A stretch of DNA of 23,650 nt from Oscillospiraceae bacterium (lineage in GTDB: Bacteria > Bacillota > Clostridia > Oscillospirales > Ruminococcaceae). The position numbers were made by a program, and so were the translations under genes. Below are positions 21,961-23,650 of the stretch, in pieces. The notes under the pieces are model-generated. The model was given only the letters and a program-made list of their open reading frames with translations, was not told the origin of the DNA and searched no databases. The stretch lies in assembly GCA_900770195.1 (NCBI GenBank), contig CAAGJI010000009.1, positions 1-23,650 on the forward strand. The letters are read 5' to 3'. Numbering within the stretch: position 1 is the stretch's first letter; each line of letters starts with the position of its first letter.

Positions 21961-23442
21961 CTAATTATGGCTTTTTTTCTTTGAAAAAGATGCCCAGAAA
22001 ATAAGTCCGAGAAGAAGGATTGCAAAAATCATCCAGAAAATAAATACAGGCAGACTTTTGCCTGAAAAAGTATCGTAATATCCTTTCAGATAGATAACGC
22101 ATATAATTGCAGGTACAACATATGTAATATATAATTTTAAAGCATTTGGAAGTTGTCTTCCCTTGCCTGTATTTACTTCATTTCTGAAATTATCCCATCC
22201 CCAGCCATTTTTTCTGACACAGAAAAGTACTACAACAAGTGAACCAAGCGGAAGAAGATTTGAAGAAACAAGAAAATCTTCAAGGTCCATTATTGTTGTC
22301 CCTTTGCCAAGAGGCTGAACGGATGAAAGAACATTGAATCCTAAAATTGCAGGAACAGATAAAAAAGTAATTAAAATAAGATTTATTATTGAAGATTTTT
22401 TTCTGCTCCAGTTTCCAAGTTCAACTGTCATTGTTATGATATTTTCAAAAACCGCTATAACTGTTGAAAGTGCTGCAAAAGACATAAAAATAAAGAAAAG
22501 ACTTCCCCATAATCTGCCAAATGCCATATGATAAAATACACTAGGCAATGTTATAAATAAAAGATTAGGTCCTGAATCAGGCTGTATTCCATAAGCAAAG
22601 CAGGCAGGTATTATTATAAGCCCTGCAACCACTGCAACGCCTGTGTCAAGCAATATTACATTAACAGACTCACCTACAAGTGTACGTTCTTTCTTTAAAT
22701 AACTTCCGAATATTTCCATTGCACCAATACCGACACTAAGGGTGAAAAATGCCTGCGTCATTGCCGCAAATAAAACCGATGTTATGCCGTTTTCAAACAA
22801 TTTTTTAAAATCAGGAACAAGGTAAAATTCAAGTCCTTCCGATGCACCTTTAAGTCTTATTGAATTAACTGCAAGCACAACCATAAGTCCCATAAGGAAA
22901 AGCATCATAAATTTTGTTACTTTTTCAATTCCGTTTTGAAGTCCCAACGCACATATTCCAATGCAGCCTGCTATTACAATTGCTGCAAAAATCAGCATTA
23001 CAACCGGCGATTGAAGCATATTTGAAAATTCATTTGCTGTCATTTCCGTACTTGATGCATCTATGCTGCCTGTTATATATCTGAATGCATAGTAAAGCAT
23101 CCAACCCGTTACCATTGTATAAAACATCATAAGAAGATAGTTGCCTGCTATGCTTGTATACTTTGTATAATGGTATCTGCTTCCGGGCTGTTCAAGTTTT
23201 TCAAATGCCTGCGACAGACTCCTTCCGCTTCCTCGACCTATTGAAAATTCACATATTAAAATAGGCAATCCAAGAAGCAAAAGGCACAATAAATAAAGAA
23301 GTATAAATGCACCGCCTCCGTTCTGACCGCATACATATGGGAATTTCCACACATTTCCAAGTCCTATTGCACACCCTGCCGAAACAAGAATAAATCCAAG
23401 TCTTGACTGAAATGTAGCTCTGCTATTGCTTTTCTGTTCCAT
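21961..23442 (-). CDS. Sodium-dependent transporter of the neurotransmitter:sodium symporter (SNF) family
   Basis: A 493-residue membrane protein with about 12 hydrophobic segments and the LeuT fold. The first segment carries the family signature SAGCAIGLGNVWKFPYVCGQNGGGAF, whose broken helix in LeuT binds sodium and substrate. The ICEFSIGRGS block and AFFTLSVGIGAM (segment 6 region) also fit, as does the final FIFWMIFAILLLGLIFWASF. Bacterial members usually take up amino acids; the substrate here is unknown. Start ATG follows AGGAGA. A fully consensus promoter precedes it, so it is probably well expressed as a single gene. No partner or regulator gene is adjacent. Confidence 0.95.
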   Translation of the reverse strand: MEQKSNSRATFQSRLGFILVSAGCAIGLGNVWKFPYVCGQNGGGAFILLYLLCLLLLGLPILICEFSIGRGSGRSLSQAFEKLEQPGSRYHYTKYTSIAGNYLLMMFYTMVTGWMLYYAFRYITGSIDASSTEMTANEFSNMLQSPVVMLIFAAIVIAGCIGICALGLQNGIEKVTKFMMLFLMGLMVVLAVNSIRLKGASEGLEFYLVPDFKKLFENGITSVLFAAMTQAFFTLSVGIGAMEIFGSYLKKERTLVGESVNVILLDTGVAVVAGLIIIPACFAYGIQPDSGPNLLFITLPSVFYHMAFGRLWGSLFFIFMSFAALSTVIAVFENIITMTVELGNWSRKKSSIINLILITFLSVPAILGFNVLSSVQPLGKGTTIMDLEDFLVSSNLLPLGSLVVVLFCVRKNGWGWDNFRNEVNTGKGRQLPNALKLYITYVVPAIICVIYLKGYYDTFSGKSLPVFIFWMIFAILLLGLIFWASFSKKKSHN

Positions 23443-23486
23443 TTGATAATCTCCTGTATTTTGTAGTAAATTATAATATAGTGTCT

Positions 23487-23515
23487 ATTATACAAGATTT
23501 TTGAACATTTGTCAA
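23487..23515 (-). promoter_or_regulatory. Transporter gene promoter, full consensus
   Basis: On the minus strand TTGACA (23515-23510), 17 bp, TATAAT (23492-23487). Both boxes and the spacer match the sigma-A consensus exactly, and the transcript leader is about 38 nt. Confidence 0.92.
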
Positions 23516-23533
23516 TCCTGTTTTTAAATGAGT

Positions 23534-23549
23534 CACGGAAATCAATTTT
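23534..23549 (-). other. 16-bp sequence shared by two promoter regions (second copy)
   Basis: Read on the minus strand this is AAAATTGATTTCCGTG, identical to 88-103, here 18 bp upstream of the TTGACA of the transporter gene. The related repeat lies on its far side, as at the other window end. Confidence 0.55.
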
Positions 23550-23558
23550 CAGATTTAA

Positions 23559-23606
23559 GCCTCTCCTTTTAAGGAGAGGTGGGCGACGTAGTCGCTCGGA
23601 GAGGTT
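23559..23606 (-). repeat. Short dispersed hairpin repeat (copy 2)
   Basis: Read on the minus strand: AACCTCTCC, a mini-hairpin GCGAC-TAC-GTCGC (23583-23595), then ACCTCTCCTT pairing with AAGGAGAGG. This is the same order as 1-47 but with a different mini-hairpin stem. Nothing coding is visible from here to the window end. Confidence 0.75.
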
Positions 23607-23650
23607 AATTTTGCTTACAAATTCAATTAAAATCACATCTAAAGTGACTG

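Overview
The window looks like a piece of chromosome from an AT-rich, low-GC Gram-positive bacterium of the Ruminococcus type (Clostridia, Oscillospiraceae). The grounds are the Firmicutes-style gene orders rplS-lepB-rbgA-rnhB-yraN and rpmG-secE-nusG-rplK-rplA, sigma-A promoters with 17-bp spacers and often an extended -10, strong Shine-Dalgarno sites, and a secreted protease ending in a type I dockerin, a module used by cellulosome-forming Ruminococcus and Clostridium. The genus is an inference; no rRNA gene is present.

Layout, plus strand 1-16842: tyrS with its own promoter and terminator; a dispersed repeat; rplS behind a structured leader; a folded non-coding stretch with a terminator; a packed run lepB-lepB-rbgA-rnhB-yraN-thrC-metallophosphoesterase; tig behind a structured leader; clpP-clpX; a second large repeat; rpmG-secE-nusG-rplK-rplA behind a leader of about 230 nt; and a secreted M6-family metalloprotease gene with a C-terminal dockerin. 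That protease gene is broken by an exact 11-bp tandem duplication: removing one copy restores a single reading frame of 791 codons.

Layout, 16842-23650: a heterodimeric ABC exporter pair (minus), divergently opposed to a membrane-anchored LytM-domain protein resembling SpoIIQ (plus); a PAP2 phosphatase (minus) convergent with it; and a sodium:neurotransmitter-symporter-family transporter (minus) with a fully consensus promoter.

Most genes are core functions: tRNA charging, ribosomal proteins and ribosome assembly, protein export (SecE, two signal peptidases), co-translational folding (trigger factor) and proteolysis (ClpXP). The parts most worth a second look are non-coding or broken: the reversible-looking 11-bp duplication in the dockerin protease, the folded RNA between rplS and lepB, the leaders of tig, rplS and rpmG, and a family of hairpin-ended repeats whose stems change in a compensatory way between copies. 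Two related repeats near the window ends, in opposite orientations, each carry the same 16-bp sequence just upstream of a TTGACA promoter. I found no CRISPR array, tRNA, rRNA, prophage or insertion sequence.
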